A stretch of DNA of 32,909 nt from Burkholderiaceae bacterium (GTDB taxonomy: Bacteria > Pseudomonadota > Gammaproteobacteria > Burkholderiales > Burkholderiaceae). A model generated the notes under the pieces. It ran no database searches. It saw nothing but the letters and a program-made list of their open reading frames with translations, and had not been told where the DNA came from. Location: positions 1 through 32,909 of the forward strand of contig CANFRA010000014.1 of NCBI GenBank assembly GCA_947449305.1, written 5' to 3'. Numbering within the stretch: the stretch's first letter is position 1; each line of letters opens with the position of its first letter. Below, piece after piece: positions 8,779 through 17,268 of the stretch. Position numbers and translations under genes: made by a program.

Positions 8779-9948
8779 TTATTTGTTTTTGGCAACCGCA
8801 GCCACTACCTTGGTAGCAGCATCAGCCATTGAATCGGCACTAATGATTGGCAAACCAGAGTCCGCAAGAATCTTTCTACCTAACTCTTCGTTTGTACCCT
8901 TCATGCGCACAACCAGTGGTACCGTCAGGTTTACAGCCTTACATGCTGTCACCACGCCATCAGCGATCACATCGCAACGCATAATGCCGCCAAAGATGTT
9001 CACCAAAATTGCTTCAACACTCTTGTTTTTGAGCATGATCTTAAATGCTTCAGTGACTTTTTCAGCTGTAGCGCCACCACCAACGTCTAAGAAGTTTGCT
9101 GGCTCGCCACCGAACAACTTAATGGTATCCATCGTTGCCATAGCTAAACCAGCACCATTTACCAAGCAACCGATGTTGCCATCTAAAGAGATGTAAGCAA
9201 GGTCAAATTTAGAAGCCTCAATTTCAGCAGGATCTTCTTCATCGACATCGCGATAAGCAACAATTTCTGGATGACGAAATAAGGCATTCGGATCAAAGTT
9301 AAATTTTGCATCCAGCGCCTTGATCTTGCCATTGCCCTCCAGGATCAATGGGTTGATCTCCACTAATGAGGCATCGGTATCCCAATAGGTTTTATATAAA
9401 TTCTTGAATACGTCACGCGCCATCGGTATAGAGGCATCCGGAACGCCAATACCTTTTGCAATGATGTCGCATTCAGCATCTGTCAAACCAATCAATGGAT
9501 CAACAAATACTTTGATAATTTTTTCTGGATGAGATTCTGCAACCTCTTCAATATCCATACCACCTTCGCTCGAAGCCATGATCACATTCTTTTGTGTGCC
9601 ACGGTCTGTAACAATACTGAAGTAGTACTCTTTTTTGATATCTGCGCCATCTTCGATCAAGAGGCGATTAACTTTTTGACCTTCTGGTCCTGTTTGGTGA
9701 GTCTTTAACTGCATGCCCAAAATTTCAGAAGCATATTTCTTCACGTCGTCCATGCTTCTGGCTAATTTCACGCCACCGCCTTTACCACGACCACCTGCAT
9801 GAATCTGCGCCTTGACAACCCACACTGGGCCACCCAATTTTTCAGCAGCCTTCATTGCCTCGTCGACACTAAATGCAGGAATGCCGTTTGGAACAGGCAC
9901 ATTAAATTGGCGTAGAAGTTCTTTGCCTTGGTACTCGTGAATTTTCAT
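8779..9948 (-). CDS. sucC: succinyl-CoA synthetase beta subunit
   Basis: The ATP-grasp subunit of succinyl-CoA synthetase (389 residues, E. coli 388). [20 protein letters not shown] at the N terminus and the [19 protein letters not shown] segment form the nucleotide-binding region. The C-terminal half carries [24 protein letters not shown] sequence, [11 protein letters not shown] and [14 protein letters not shown], which meet the alpha subunit and the phosphohistidine. A GGAG six bases before the ATG sets the start. The 186 bp before it, up to the recX stop, hold no further gene and presumably the promoter of the sucC-sucD-terC unit. Confidence 0.97.
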   Translation of the reverse strand: MKIHEYQGKELLRQFNVPVPNGIPAFSVDEAMKAAEKLGGPVWVVKAQIHAGGRGKGGGVKLARSMDDVKKYASEILGMQLKTHQTGPEGQKVNRLLIEDGADIKKEYYFSIVTDRGTQKNVIMASSEGGMDIEEVAESHPEKIIKVFVDPLIGLTDAECDIIAKGIGVPDASIPMARDVFKNLYKTYWDTDASLVEINPLILEGNGKIKALDAKFNFDPNALFRHPEIVAYRDVDEEDPAEIEASKFDLAYISLDGNIGCLVNGAGLAMATMDTIKLFGGEPANFLDVGGGATAEKVTEAFKIMLKNKSVEAILVNIFGGIMRCDVIADGVVTACKAVNLTVPLVVRMKGTNEELGRKILADSGLPIISADSMADAATKVVAAVAKNK

Positions 9949-10134
9949 AATTACTCCGAAACGGTATTTTTTAGTAAGCGATGAGGATTAGTTAAACCGA
10001 TACTGCCTTGATCCCATACTTACTCTAGAAATAGCGAAATTAGCCAAATTTGAATAAATGCGAAGGGCTTGACCGACCCCATAAGTCTATCATGCTGCAA
10101 CGCGGCAATTGCCTATTTTCGATCCGTGATTGCC

Positions 10135-10662
10135 CTAATTGGGCTTTTGCCCGCCAACTACCTTAGCAACGACTTCAGAGCTAAAACCCTTAGAGGCCAA
10201 GAAACGATATTGCCTCGCACGCTCCTTCTGATCCTGGGTTACTTCGCCATACTTTCGAGCCCAAAGCTCATGGGCACGCTGGTATTCGGTCTCCCGCAAG
10301 GACTGCAGCAGGGCCGCTGACTGAGCCCCATCAATCCCCGCTCTTTGGAGCTCATCGGCAATTTTGCGCGTCCCATAGCGCTCGCCCCGTCTACGAACCA
10401 AGGCTTCAGCAAAACGCTCGTCTGATAGCCAGCCTCTGGCCTCAAAGTCATCCAGCACTGCTGTGATTTGTGCCGTGGTCGATTCTGGAGCTTGATCAAC
10501 CCGATCACCTCCCAGCTTTGCCCATCTTGCCTCTGACTCTGCTAGCTTTGCCGCTAAACCTTTACGACTATATTCTCGGAGCGATAAAAGACGCAAAGCC
10601 CGAGCTTTGAGACTCGGGCTTTGTTTGGTTCTTTCTTTGCTGTTACTAGCTAGCTCTGACAT
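10135..10662 (-). CDS. recX: regulatory protein RecX
   Basis: RecX binds RecA filaments and modulates recombinase and coprotease activity. The protein has the typical three-helix repeats: LKARALRLLSLREYSRKGLAAKL, then VLDDFEARGWLSDERFAEALVRRRGERYGTRKIADEL, and a C-terminal RQYRFLASKGFSSEVVAKVV. I prefer the ATG at 10662, four bases after the recA stop (175 residues). A GTG in the same frame at 10689 would give nine more residues overlapping the end of recA. The order recA-recX, nearly touching, is the classic SOS arrangement, and recX expression probably depends on read-through from recA. Confidence 0.92.
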   Translation of the reverse strand: MSELASNSKERTKQSPSLKARALRLLSLREYSRKGLAAKLAESEARWAKLGGDRVDQAPESTTAQITAVLDDFEARGWLSDERFAEALVRRRGERYGTRKIADELQRAGIDGAQSAALLQSLRETEYQRAHELWARKYGEVTQDQKERARQYRFLASKGFSSEVVAKVVGGQKPN

Positions 10663-10666
10663 CGAA

Positions 10667-11758
10667 CTATTCGACTTCCTCTTCTTCACTCAGCACATCA
10701 GTTACTACAGCTGAGCCAGATTTAACACCTAACTTCGCACGAATTTTTGCTTCGATGTCTTTAGCAATCTCTGGATTCTCTTTCAAGAAATCGCGCACAT
10801 TATCTTTGCCTTGACCGATGCGATCGCCGTTATAGCTATACCAAGATCCAGACTTTTCAACGATATCAGCTTCAACACCCATATCAATGATTTCACCTTC
10901 TCTGGAAATGCCAGCGCCATACATGATGTCAAAAATGGCTTCACGGAATGGGGGAGAAACCTTGTTCTTTACAACCTTCACACGGGTTTCATTACCAACA
11001 ATCTCATCGCCTTTTTTGATGCTACCAATGCGCCGAATATCTAAACGCATAGAGGCGTAGAACTTCAGCGCATTACCGCCAGTAGTAGTTTCTGGGGAGC
11101 CAAACATCACACCGATCTTCATGCGAATTTGATTAATAAAAATCACTGTTGTATTGGTGCGCTTAATAGCACCAGTCAACTTACGTAAAGCTTGACTCAT
11201 CAAGCGAGCTTGTAAGCCTGGTAAGGAGTCGCCCATATCGCCTTCAATCTCAGCTCTTGGAACCAAAGCTGCAACTGAGTCAATCACGATCAAATCGATA
11301 GAGCCTGAACGTACTAATGCATCAGCAATTTCTAGGGCTTGCTCACCAGTGTCTGGCTGAGAAATCAACAGATTATTGACATCAACCCCAAGGCGCGATG
11401 CGTACTGCACATCTAATGCATGCTCTGCATCGATAAATGCGCAAGTACCACCAAGCTTTTGCATTTCTGCAATCGCATGCAAAGTTAAAGTTGTTTTACC
11501 AGATGACTCTGGGCCGTAAATCTCAATCACACGACCCCGTGCAATACCGCCAACTCCCAAAGCAATATCAAGACCTAGTGAACCGCTAGACACTACTTGA
11601 ACATCTTGACTGATTTCAGCATCGCCTAATCTCATGATCGAGCCCTTGCCAAATTGCTTCTCAATTTGCGCCAAAGCTGCTGTTAATGCTTTTTGTTTGT
11701 CTCCGCTCATTCCCTCAAATTCTGAGGAGGCTGATTTTCTTTTGTCATCCAAGGCCAT
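10667..11758 (-). CDS. recA: recombinase RecA
   Basis: The central recombinase of homologous repair and inducer of the SOS response by stimulating LexA self-cleavage. At 363 residues it is of normal length. It carries the Walker A motif GPESSGKTT (82-90), FIDAEHALD, the Walker B strand [19 protein letters not shown], the L2 region [25 protein letters not shown], and an acidic C-terminal tail ending EEEEVE. An AAAGGAA ribosome-binding site lies eight bases before the ATG. A near-consensus LexA box precedes it, so SOS regulation is expected. Confidence 0.98.
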   Translation of the reverse strand: MALDDKRKSASSEFEGMSGDKQKALTAALAQIEKQFGKGSIMRLGDAEISQDVQVVSSGSLGLDIALGVGGIARGRVIEIYGPESSGKTTLTLHAIAEMQKLGGTCAFIDAEHALDVQYASRLGVDVNNLLISQPDTGEQALEIADALVRSGSIDLIVIDSVAALVPRAEIEGDMGDSLPGLQARLMSQALRKLTGAIKRTNTTVIFINQIRMKIGVMFGSPETTTGGNALKFYASMRLDIRRIGSIKKGDEIVGNETRVKVVKNKVSPPFREAIFDIMYGAGISREGEIIDMGVEADIVEKSGSWYSYNGDRIGQGKDNVRDFLKENPEIAKDIEAKIRAKLGVKSGSAVVTDVLSEEEEVE

Positions 11759-11828
11759 TTTTTAATTCCTTTTCGCTTTAATTGGGCTTTTTCCCGAAGT
11801 TTTATCTACCGTTTCACAACTTAGAAGT

Positions 11829-11848
11829 TACTGTATATAAAAACAGTA
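11829..11848 (-). promoter_or_regulatory. LexA (SOS) box of recA
   Basis: The 20-base site starts TACTG and ends CAGTA, with CTGT and ACAG half-sites around an AT-rich centre, matching the LexA consensus. On the minus strand a possible promoter (-35 CTTGCA, -10 TATACA, spacing 16) overlaps it, so LexA binding would block recA transcription. It lies about 70-90 bases upstream of the recA ATG. Confidence 0.9.
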
Positions 11849-11876
11849 GTATTTGCAAGCGACTTTTTAAAGGAAT

Positions 11877-12410
11877 TTACAGATTTTTTACTAGGCTAGG
11901 TTTGATAGAGGTGCGATCCCAGTAGAAAAAGAGGGGCATCGCTACTGCCCAGACCATGCTAATGAGGCCTAAACCGAGGATTTGGGACCCAGAACCCCAG
12001 TTTGCCGCCCCCAATCGAATCCCAGCCCCATAAGATAGGGGGCCAGAAATTGCCCCTAAAACTACCCCTAGGACAGGCCAGCCCTTTAGCCAAGATAAGG
12101 AGCTATTGAGGGTGCTCGCCACTAAAAGCCAGAGCACCCACATCCATACTGGCGATACATAAGGAGAGGGCCAGGCGCCTTTAAAGTCAAGAAACCCTAA
12201 GTACATCAAGAGGCTATCGGTCAGAATTCCAAAAGTGAGGACTTTGAGCATCAAGCTGAGCTCTAGCTTTGGGCTCTGGGAGCGCCAGACAAGAAAAGCA
12301 ATATAGGCCAGGCTTCCGATCACCGCCCAAAGGACCTGCTGATGAGCAGCGCCCAAGATACAAGCAAACCAACCCGCCTGGAAAAGAACAAAGTTCCAAA
12401 ATTTAGCCAT
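11877..12410 (-). CDS. DUF2878-type membrane protein
   Basis: A 177-residue integral membrane protein with about five to six hydrophobic segments. The N-terminal NFVLFQAGWFACILGAA stretch, the short loop after LTDSLLMYLGFLDF, and WMWVLWLLVASTLNSSLSWL are features I associate with DUF2878, a family of unknown function found beside recA or tRNA genes and fatty-acid-related genes in Proteobacteria. The C-terminal tail (WDRTSIKPSLVKNL) is short and polar. It starts just after the tRNA-Met terminator and ends about 120 bp upstream of recA in the same direction. There is no strong ribosome-binding site before the ATG. Confidence 0.75.
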   Translation of the reverse strand: MAKFWNFVLFQAGWFACILGAAHQQVLWAVIGSLAYIAFLVWRSQSPKLELSLMLKVLTFGILTDSLLMYLGFLDFKGAWPSPYVSPVWMWVLWLLVASTLNSSLSWLKGWPVLGVVLGAISGPLSYGAGIRLGAANWGSGSQILGLGLISMVWAVAMPLFFYWDRTSIKPSLVKNL

Positions 12411-12433
12411 AAGACGATTCTAGCCAACCTAAG

Positions 12434-12464
12434 AAAAAGGCCACTGCCGGTGGGCAATGGCCTT
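12434..12464 (-). terminator. terminator of tRNA-Met
   Basis: Stem arms AAGGCCA (12437-12443) and TGGCCTT (12458-12464), extended inwards by TGCC / GGCA after one unpaired base on each side. On the minus strand the hairpin is followed by a run of five T. It lies seven bases after the CCA end of the tRNA. Confidence 0.85.
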
Positions 12465-12470
12465 GAGATT

Positions 12471-12547
12471 TGGTGGCGATTCAGGGATTCGAACCCCGGA
12501 CCTGTGGATTATGATTCCATCGCTCTAACCAACTGAGCTAAATCGCC
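12471..12547 (-). tRNA. tRNA-Met (anticodon CAT)
   Basis: A complete 77-nt cloverleaf on the minus strand with encoded CCA. The acceptor stem GGCGATT / AATCGCC is perfect. The D arm is GCTC...GAGC, the anticodon loop ATCATAA carries CAT, and the T arm has the standard TTCGAAT loop. Base pair 1-72 is G-C, so it is not an initiator tRNA. The sequence resembles elongator tRNA-Met of Betaproteobacteria; the other CAT reader, lysidine-modified tRNA-Ile2, is less likely but cannot be excluded from sequence alone. The top pair of the anticodon stem (27-43) is an A-C mismatch. Confidence 0.95.
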
Positions 12548-12556
12548 GAACGAGTG

Positions 12557-12584
12557 ATTGTAGCAAATCTGCCCCATTCTGTAA
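12557..12584 (-). promoter_or_regulatory. promoter of tRNA-Met
   Basis: On the minus strand a -35 TTACAG (12579-12584) and a -10 TACAAT (12557-12562), 16 bases apart, lie nine bases before the first base of the tRNA. Both hexamers are close to the sigma-70 consensus. Confidence 0.7.
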
Positions 12585-12615
12585 CGGCCCAAGCTAGAAA
12601 CCGTAATATAGGGGC

Positions 12616-12936
12616 ATGCGAAAAGAGCTCCCAAAATTCCTGATTGTGACCATTTTGAGTGGTTTTCTGGTCTCGAATGCACCTGCAGCGCAAATCTTTA
12701 TCACCAACTACCCCTCGGAAGCGAATGCCAAGGTCTTTGTTACTAAATATCATTCAGAGGCTAACTGCATTGTTTATGAAACCCAATACTCTAGTGACAA
12801 TGAGCCGGGGGTCTGGTTCTATACCAAGTACAAAAGCGATGCTCGAGCAGCGATCTACTACACCCAATACAAATCAGAAGCTGACTTGATCGTCTATTTC
12901 ACAAAATACAAAAGTGATGCGCGCTGTCGCTACTAA
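12616..12936 (+). CDS. secreted protein of six tandem ~13-residue repeats (DUF6150-like)
   Basis: A 106-residue protein with a signal peptide (about 1-24, cleavage near APA-AQ) followed by six tandem units of 13-14 residues. Each unit has the pattern aromatic/aliphatic-x-x-T-x-Y-x-S-[DE]-A, for example IFITNYPSEANAK, VFVTKYHSEANCI, WFYTKYKSDARAA, IYYTQYKSEADLI and VYFTKYKSDARCRY. This matches what I know of the DUF6150 family, whose function is unknown. Alternating hydrophobic residues suggest a small beta-repeat domain outside the cytoplasm. An AGGGG lies close before the ATG. It is followed 14 bp later by the MOSC gene in the same direction. Confidence 0.75.
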   Translation: MRKELPKFLIVTILSGFLVSNAPAAQIFITNYPSEANAKVFVTKYHSEANCIVYETQYSSDNEPGVWFYTKYKSDARAAIYYTQYKSEADLIVYFTKYKSDARCRY

Positions 12937-12950
12937 CTAAAGTTTTACCT

Positions 12951-13562
12951 ATGAGACTCCTTTCGATTTCTACAGGCAAAGTTGTGCCACTGTTTGGCAA
13001 TCACCACCCAGACTACAAATCGGTTGCTTCGGCAATCCGTAAAAAGAGTGTTAGTAATTTAGAGGATCCCTTGCCTGTTGAGATTCACTCTCTTGGAGTC
13101 AAAGGAGATGAGCAAGCAGATCTCAGTGTGCATGGTGGAATTGAAAAAGCAATTTATGTTTATCCAGTGGAGCATTACGCTTTTTGGAACGAACTTCTCT
13201 CGCGTGAAACTAAAAAACCCACTTTACTGAATCACGGGGCAATCGGTGAGAACTTCACCATTGAAGGCTTGCTAGAAACCGAAGTCTTTATTGGTGACAA
13301 ACTCCTCATTGGCGATCTTGCATTTGTCGTCGTCAAACTGCGTGAACCCTGCTTCAAATTTAATGCCACCTTGGGCTATAAAGGTGCCACCAAAGCTATG
13401 GTGCAATCAGGCTTTTGTGGCTGGTATTTGCGTGTACTCAAAACTGGCACTTTGGCCGCCGGCGCGCAGATCACCATTATTCCTGGAGCTAAAGATACTT
13501 CTATTGCCGAGCAAAATCGCAATCTACTTCAACATCGCAATCAACAAGATTTGTGGGAATAA
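12951..13562 (+). CDS. MOSC domain protein, YiiM type
   Basis: A 203-residue protein of the MOSC family, related to the C-terminal domain of Moco sulfurase and to E. coli YiiM, a molybdenum-cofactor-dependent reductase of N-hydroxylated compounds. Visible are the GDEQADLSVHGG motif (52-63), the following EKAIYVYPVEHY segment, the FTIEGLLETEVFIGDKLLIGD strands and the REPCFKFN motif with the conserved Cys134, which would bind molybdenum. The YiiM-type C-terminal helical extension (residues about 175-203) is present. It lies well away from moaC (3.9 kb), but both relate to molybdopterin. There is no strong ribosome-binding site before the ATG. Confidence 0.85.
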   Translation: MRLLSISTGKVVPLFGNHHPDYKSVASAIRKKSVSNLEDPLPVEIHSLGVKGDEQADLSVHGGIEKAIYVYPVEHYAFWNELLSRETKKPTLLNHGAIGENFTIEGLLETEVFIGDKLLIGDLAFVVVKLREPCFKFNATLGYKGATKAMVQSGFCGWYLRVLKTGTLAAGAQITIIPGAKDTSIAEQNRNLLQHRNQQDLWE

Positions 13563-13597
13563 AAAAACCCGACCATTTTGTGGTCGGGCTTCTTATT
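13561..13597. terminator. bidirectional terminator between MOSC and MFS genes
   Basis: A perfect 8-bp stem CCCGACCA (13568-13575) / TGGTCGGG (13581-13588) with a 5-base loop. Seven A before it give a T-run on the minus strand; the plus side is followed by CTTCTTATTT. It therefore serves both convergent genes, better for the minus strand, and overlaps the stop codon of the MOSC gene. Confidence 0.88.
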
Positions 13598-13616
13598 TAC
13601 TGCAGACTAAAGATGC

Positions 13617-15287
13617 TTAGTCATTTGCGTAGATATCTACGTCTTTAGTTTCTTTAACAAACAGTGTACCGATTACCAATGTCATCGCAGCGATGATGAT
13701 TGGATACCAGAGACCGTAGTAAATATTACCGTTTTGCGCTACCAAGGCAAAGGAGATCGTTGGCAACAAGCCACCGAACCAACCGTTACCAATATGGTAT
13801 GGCAATGACATTGAGGTGTAACGAATACGAGTTGGGAACAACTCAACTAGCATCGCAGCGATTGGACCATAAACCATGGTTACCAAGATCACCAAAATTA
13901 CCAAGATACCCAAAACTGCAGGAAGATTAATAGCAGCAGGGTCAGCCTTTGCAGGATAACCAGCAGCATTCAATGCATCACGAACAGCTTTCTTAAACTC
14001 TGCATCTTTTGCTTTCGCATCAGCTGGAGCCATGCCCTTAGAGGTATAACCCTGAATTTCTGTGTCGCCAATCTTCACAACAGCAACTCCACCGGCTGGG
14101 CCAGGAATTGTTGTGTAGCTTGCAGAGTTAGAGGCCATCACTTGCTTAGCAATGTCGCATGAGCTAGTGAACTTTGCAGTACCCGTTGGGTTGAACTGGA
14201 AAGTACATTCACTAATATCAGCAGTAATATTTGCTGGTGCAGTTGCCATCGCTTTTTCCAATGCTGGATTAGCAAAGTGGGTTAAGCCATTAAACAAGGA
14301 AACTGGTGTGTTCGGGATGTATAAAATGATCGCTAATAGCAAACCGCCCATGATGATCACTTTACGGCCAATCTTGTCTGACAGTGCGCCAAAGACGATG
14401 AAGAATGGTGTACCGATGACCAATGAAGCAGCAATCAACAAGTTTGCAGTCTTAGGATCTACTTTCAATACTTGAGTGAGGTAGAACAAAGCATAGAACT
14501 GACCTGTATACCAAACCACTGCTTGACCAGCAACCAGACCAAACAAAGCCAAGATCACAATCTTTAAGTTTTTCCACTGACCGAATGACTCTGTCAAAGG
14601 TGCTTTGGTCAACTTGCCTTCATTTTTCATTTTTGTAAATGCTGGTGATTCAGCCATGGACAAACGAATCCAGACTGAGATACTCAATAGAACAATGGAA
14701 GCAATGAAAGGAACACGCCAACCCCAAACATCAAAGTCTGGGCCAGTAAATTCACGTGTGAACAAAATCACGAGCAAGGACAGGAACAAACCAAGAGTAG
14801 CGGTTGTCTGAATCCAAGCTGTGTATGCACCGCGCTTACCCTGAGGAGCATGTTCTGCAACATAAGTAGCAGCACCACCGTACTCACCACCCAAAGCCAA
14901 ACCTTGCAGCATGCGTAAGGCGATCAACAATACAGGTGCAGCAACACCAATCGTTGCAAAGTTAGGCAAAATTCCCACAATAAATGTGGCGCCACCCATG
15001 ATCACAATGGTGACCAAGAAGGTGTACTTACGACCAATCAAATCGCCTAAACGACCGAACACCAATGCGCCAAATGGACGCACGATGAAACCAGCCGCAA
15101 ATGCTAACAAGGCAAAAATGAAGGCAGAGCCAGCATCTAAGCCTGAGAAAAACTGCTTGGCGATAACTGCAGCCAAAGAACCGTACAGATAAAAGTCGTA
15201 CCACTCAAAAACCGTACCCAAAGAGGAAGCAAAAATAACTTTGCGCTCAGCGGCGGTCATTGGGGCTGCTTTAGTTGATGTTGACAT
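13617..15287 (-). CDS. MHS-family MFS transporter with large periplasmic insert
   Basis: A 556-residue major facilitator of the metabolite:H+ symporter (MHS) family, related to ProP and the alpha-ketoglutarate permease KgtP. Signatures are FEWYDFYLYG (27-36), the loop 2-3 motif GRLGDLIGRK (78-87), the RMLQGLALGGEYGGAATYVAEHAP segment (125-148) and its second-half echo GALSDKIGRK (300-309). About 120 residues (331-452) are inserted between helices 9 and 10, facing the periplasm by topology. The insert has two cysteines (361 and 377). An AGGAG seven bases before the ATG sets the start. The substrate is probably a small organic acid or betaine-like compound, but the sequence does not decide. It is transcribed divergently from the TRAP operon. 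Confidence 0.88.
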   Translation of the reverse strand: MSTSTKAAPMTAAERKVIFASSLGTVFEWYDFYLYGSLAAVIAKQFFSGLDAGSAFIFALLAFAAGFIVRPFGALVFGRLGDLIGRKYTFLVTIVIMGGATFIVGILPNFATIGVAAPVLLIALRMLQGLALGGEYGGAATYVAEHAPQGKRGAYTAWIQTTATLGLFLSLLVILFTREFTGPDFDVWGWRVPFIASIVLLSISVWIRLSMAESPAFTKMKNEGKLTKAPLTESFGQWKNLKIVILALFGLVAGQAVVWYTGQFYALFYLTQVLKVDPKTANLLIAASLVIGTPFFIVFGALSDKIGRKVIIMGGLLLAIILYIPNTPVSLFNGLTHFANPALEKAMATAPANITADISECTFQFNPTGTAKFTSSCDIAKQVMASNSASYTTIPGPAGGVAVVKIGDTEIQGYTSKGMAPADAKAKDAEFKKAVRDALNAAGYPAKADPAAINLPAVLGILVILVILVTMVYGPIAAMLVELFPTRIRYTSMSLPYHIGNGWFGGLLPTISFALVAQNGNIYYGLWYPIIIAAMTLVIGTLFVKETKDVDIYAND

Positions 15288-15619
15288 CAGTAGCTCCTAA
15301 AATTTTTATTAAATAAAAAACAACTCGCCGATTATGCTTTGAAAAAACCCAAAGAAATCCACCACTTAGGGTAACTCCCCATCGATTTGAGTTAGGGTTT
15401 TCCCGATATAAGTGGATTAGGTGCAACATCATAAAACCTTGATCAAAGTAAGGTTTAGCCCAGCTTTATGGCAATATGCACTTTCGGGGTGCATATCTGT
15501 GCATCCAGGTGCAAACCACAGCATTAATCAAGCAGCATTTCGCTTTAATAGTCCCAGATTTAACAAAAAGGCATTGTCAAAAATGCCATCCGATCAAAAA
15601 TGAACAAGGAGCAATTTAA
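15288..15619. other. 332-bp divergent control region (MFS / TRAP operon)
   Basis: No gene is supported here. Next to the MFS start is an AT-rich stretch with its AGGAG ribosome-binding site; next to the TRAP start is AAGGAGC (15605-15611). Between them are the GTGCA repeats listed separately. I could not fix a convincing -35/-10 pair for either direction. A 60-codon open frame at 15421-15603 is judged accidental. Confidence 0.7.
15474..15513. promoter_or_regulatory. candidate operator: GTGCAT inverted repeat plus phased GTGCA direct repeats
   Basis: A perfect 8-bp inverted repeat ATATGCAC (15474-15481) / GTGCATAT (15489-15496) is followed by two more direct GTGCA copies. The three direct copies start at 15489, 15499 and 15509, exactly one helix turn apart. 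A further GTGCA lies upstream at 15421. It probably binds a regulator of the TRAP operon. The binding protein is unknown. Confidence 0.5.
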
Positions 15620-16705
15620 ATGAAAAGACGTGACTTTCTAGGTAAGACTGCACTTGGCGCTGCTGCTGGAGTATTGGCTGCACCGGCGATTGCCCAATCC
15701 ATGCCCGAAGTGAAGTGGCGCTGTGCCTCTAGCTTCCCAAAAAGCTTGGATACGATTTATGGTGGCGGTGAATTCATTTCTAAACGGGTGGCCGCTTTAA
15801 CAGACGGCAAATTCCAGATTCGTATTTTTGGCGCTGGTGAAATTGTTCCAGCCTTCGGCACTGTAGATGCAGTACAGCAAGGAACTGTAGAGTGCACCCA
15901 TACTGCTGGCTACTACTTTGTAGGCAAAAATAAAACGTTTGCTTTTGATACAACCGTTCCATTTGGCATGAATCAGCGCCAACAAAATGCCTGGATGTAT
16001 TGGGGTGGTGGCTTAAAACTACAACGTGAGTTCTTGCGTGACTACAACATTATTTCCTTCCCAGCAGGCAATACTGGAACACAGATGGGTGGATGGTTTA
16101 AAAAGCCAGTGAAAACTGTTGCAGACCTCAAGGGTCTCAAAATGCGAATCGCTGGACTTGGTGGCGAAGTGATGTCACGCCTAGGTGCTATTCCACAACA
16201 AATCGCTGGTGGTGATATTTATCCTGCGCTTGAAAAAGGGGTAATCGATGCCGCTGAGTGGGTCGGCCCGTACGATGATGAAAAATTAGGCTTTTACAAA
16301 ATTGCACCTTACTACTACTACCCAGGATGGTGGGAGGCTTGCTCAATGTACTCCATGTATGTGAACATTAAAGAATGGGAAAAATTGCCTAAGCAGTATC
16401 AAGAAGCCTTGGCCTCAGCCTGCGCAGAATGCAACATCGACATGATGGCTGAGTACGACTACAAAAACCCAATCGCTTTACAAAGCTTAATTAAGAATGG
16501 TGTGAAGCTACAGTCTTACTCCACAGACATTATGAAAGCAGCTTCTACTGCCGCTTTTGAAATGTATGAAGAAGAAGCTGCGAAGAATCCATCGTTCAAG
16601 AAGATTTACGAGCCTTGGAAAAAATTCCGCAACGATCAAATGCTGTGGAACAAAGTCGCTGAGCAAACTCTCATGAGCTTCATGTTGACTAATCCAGTCA
16701 AATAA
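15620..16705 (+). CDS. TRAP transporter substrate-binding protein (DctP family, TakP-like)
   Basis: Periplasmic binding protein of a tripartite ATP-independent transporter. It begins with a Tat-type signal (RRDFLG at 3-8, hydrophobic stretch, cleavage after APAIA). The mature part (KWRCASSFPKSLDTIYGGGE, GEIVPAFGTVDAVQQGTVE, GGDIYPALEKGVIDAAEWVGPYDDEKLGFY) is the pattern of the TakP branch, whose studied member binds 2-oxo acids such as pyruvate together with sodium. The DDEKLGF region holds the metal and ligand contacts in that protein. At 361 residues it is of usual length. An AAGGAGC ribosome-binding site lies eight bases before the ATG. It is the first gene of the operon. Confidence 0.92.
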   Translation: MKRRDFLGKTALGAAAGVLAAPAIAQSMPEVKWRCASSFPKSLDTIYGGGEFISKRVAALTDGKFQIRIFGAGEIVPAFGTVDAVQQGTVECTHTAGYYFVGKNKTFAFDTTVPFGMNQRQQNAWMYWGGGLKLQREFLRDYNIISFPAGNTGTQMGGWFKKPVKTVADLKGLKMRIAGLGGEVMSRLGAIPQQIAGGDIYPALEKGVIDAAEWVGPYDDEKLGFYKIAPYYYYPGWWEACSMYSMYVNIKEWEKLPKQYQEALASACAECNIDMMAEYDYKNPIALQSLIKNGVKLQSYSTDIMKAASTAAFEMYEEEAAKNPSFKKIYEPWKKFRNDQMLWNKVAEQTLMSFMLTNPVK

Positions 16706-16725
16706 AACCTTATTGAGAATCTGAT

Positions 16726-17268
16726 ATGCCAAAACAATTTTTAGTTTTCGCAAGTTTTGTTGATCGTTTAAATGACCGTTTTGGTGTATTAGCGAGTTGG
16801 ATGGTATTGATAGCCGTACTGGTCAGCACAGCAAATGCGCTGATTCGGTACGGCTTCAATTTGAGCTCCAACGGCTGGTTGGAAGCGCAGTGGTATTTAT
16901 TTGCTGGGATGGTGATGTTCGGCGCTGCCACTACGTTTCGCCTTAATGAACACGTGCGTGTAGATGTACTCTATGCGATGTACCCTAACAAAGTTCGCCT
17001 TTGGTTAGACTTTTTAGGTGGCATTGTTTTCTTTCTACCAGTGACCATCATCATTGGCTACTATTCTTGGGAATTTTTTATTACCTCGGTTATTCAAAAT
17101 GAAACTTCAAGTAATCCCGGGGGGCTCATTCGTTGGCCAGTACGTGGCGTAATTACCCTGGGCTTTTTCTTATTAACGCTCCAAGGCATTTCAGAAATCA
17201 TCAAGCGCTATGCGGCCATTATTGGCGTGATTCAAATCGATCCTAAGTACGAAAGACCTTTGCAATGA
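16726..17268 (+). CDS. TRAP transporter small permease (DctQ)
   Basis: A 180-residue membrane protein with four transmembrane segments: near 21-45 (LASWMVLIAVLVSTANALIRY), 55-75 (WYLFAGMVMFGAATTF), 100-120 (FLGGIVFFLPVTIIIGYY) and 145-165 (GVITLGFFLLTLQGISEII). RLNEHVRVDVLYA is the typical DctQ loop. It pairs with DctM to form the transport unit. Its stop overlaps the dctM start by four bases (ATGA), so translation is coupled. Confidence 0.92.
   Translation: MPKQFLVFASFVDRLNDRFGVLASWMVLIAVLVSTANALIRYGFNLSSNGWLEAQWYLFAGMVMFGAATTFRLNEHVRVDVLYAMYPNKVRLWLDFLGGIVFFLPVTIIIGYYSWEFFITSVIQNETSSNPGGLIRWPVRGVITLGFFLLTLQGISEIIKRYAAIIGVIQIDPKYERPLQ

Noticed and set aside
8729..9196. 155-codon open frame on the plus strand opposite sucC
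   Set aside because: It lies wholly within the strongly supported sucC and sucD region, and its protein is low in complexity and matches no family I know.
15465..15496. Sigma-54 promoter for the TRAP operon
   Set aside because: A TGGC is present, but the GC element does not fall at the required distance, so the GG-N10-GC rule fails.
15421..15603. 60-codon open frame in the MFS / TRAP control region
   Set aside because: It starts with GTG, has no ribosome-binding site and overlaps the repeat elements; the protein shows no family pattern.
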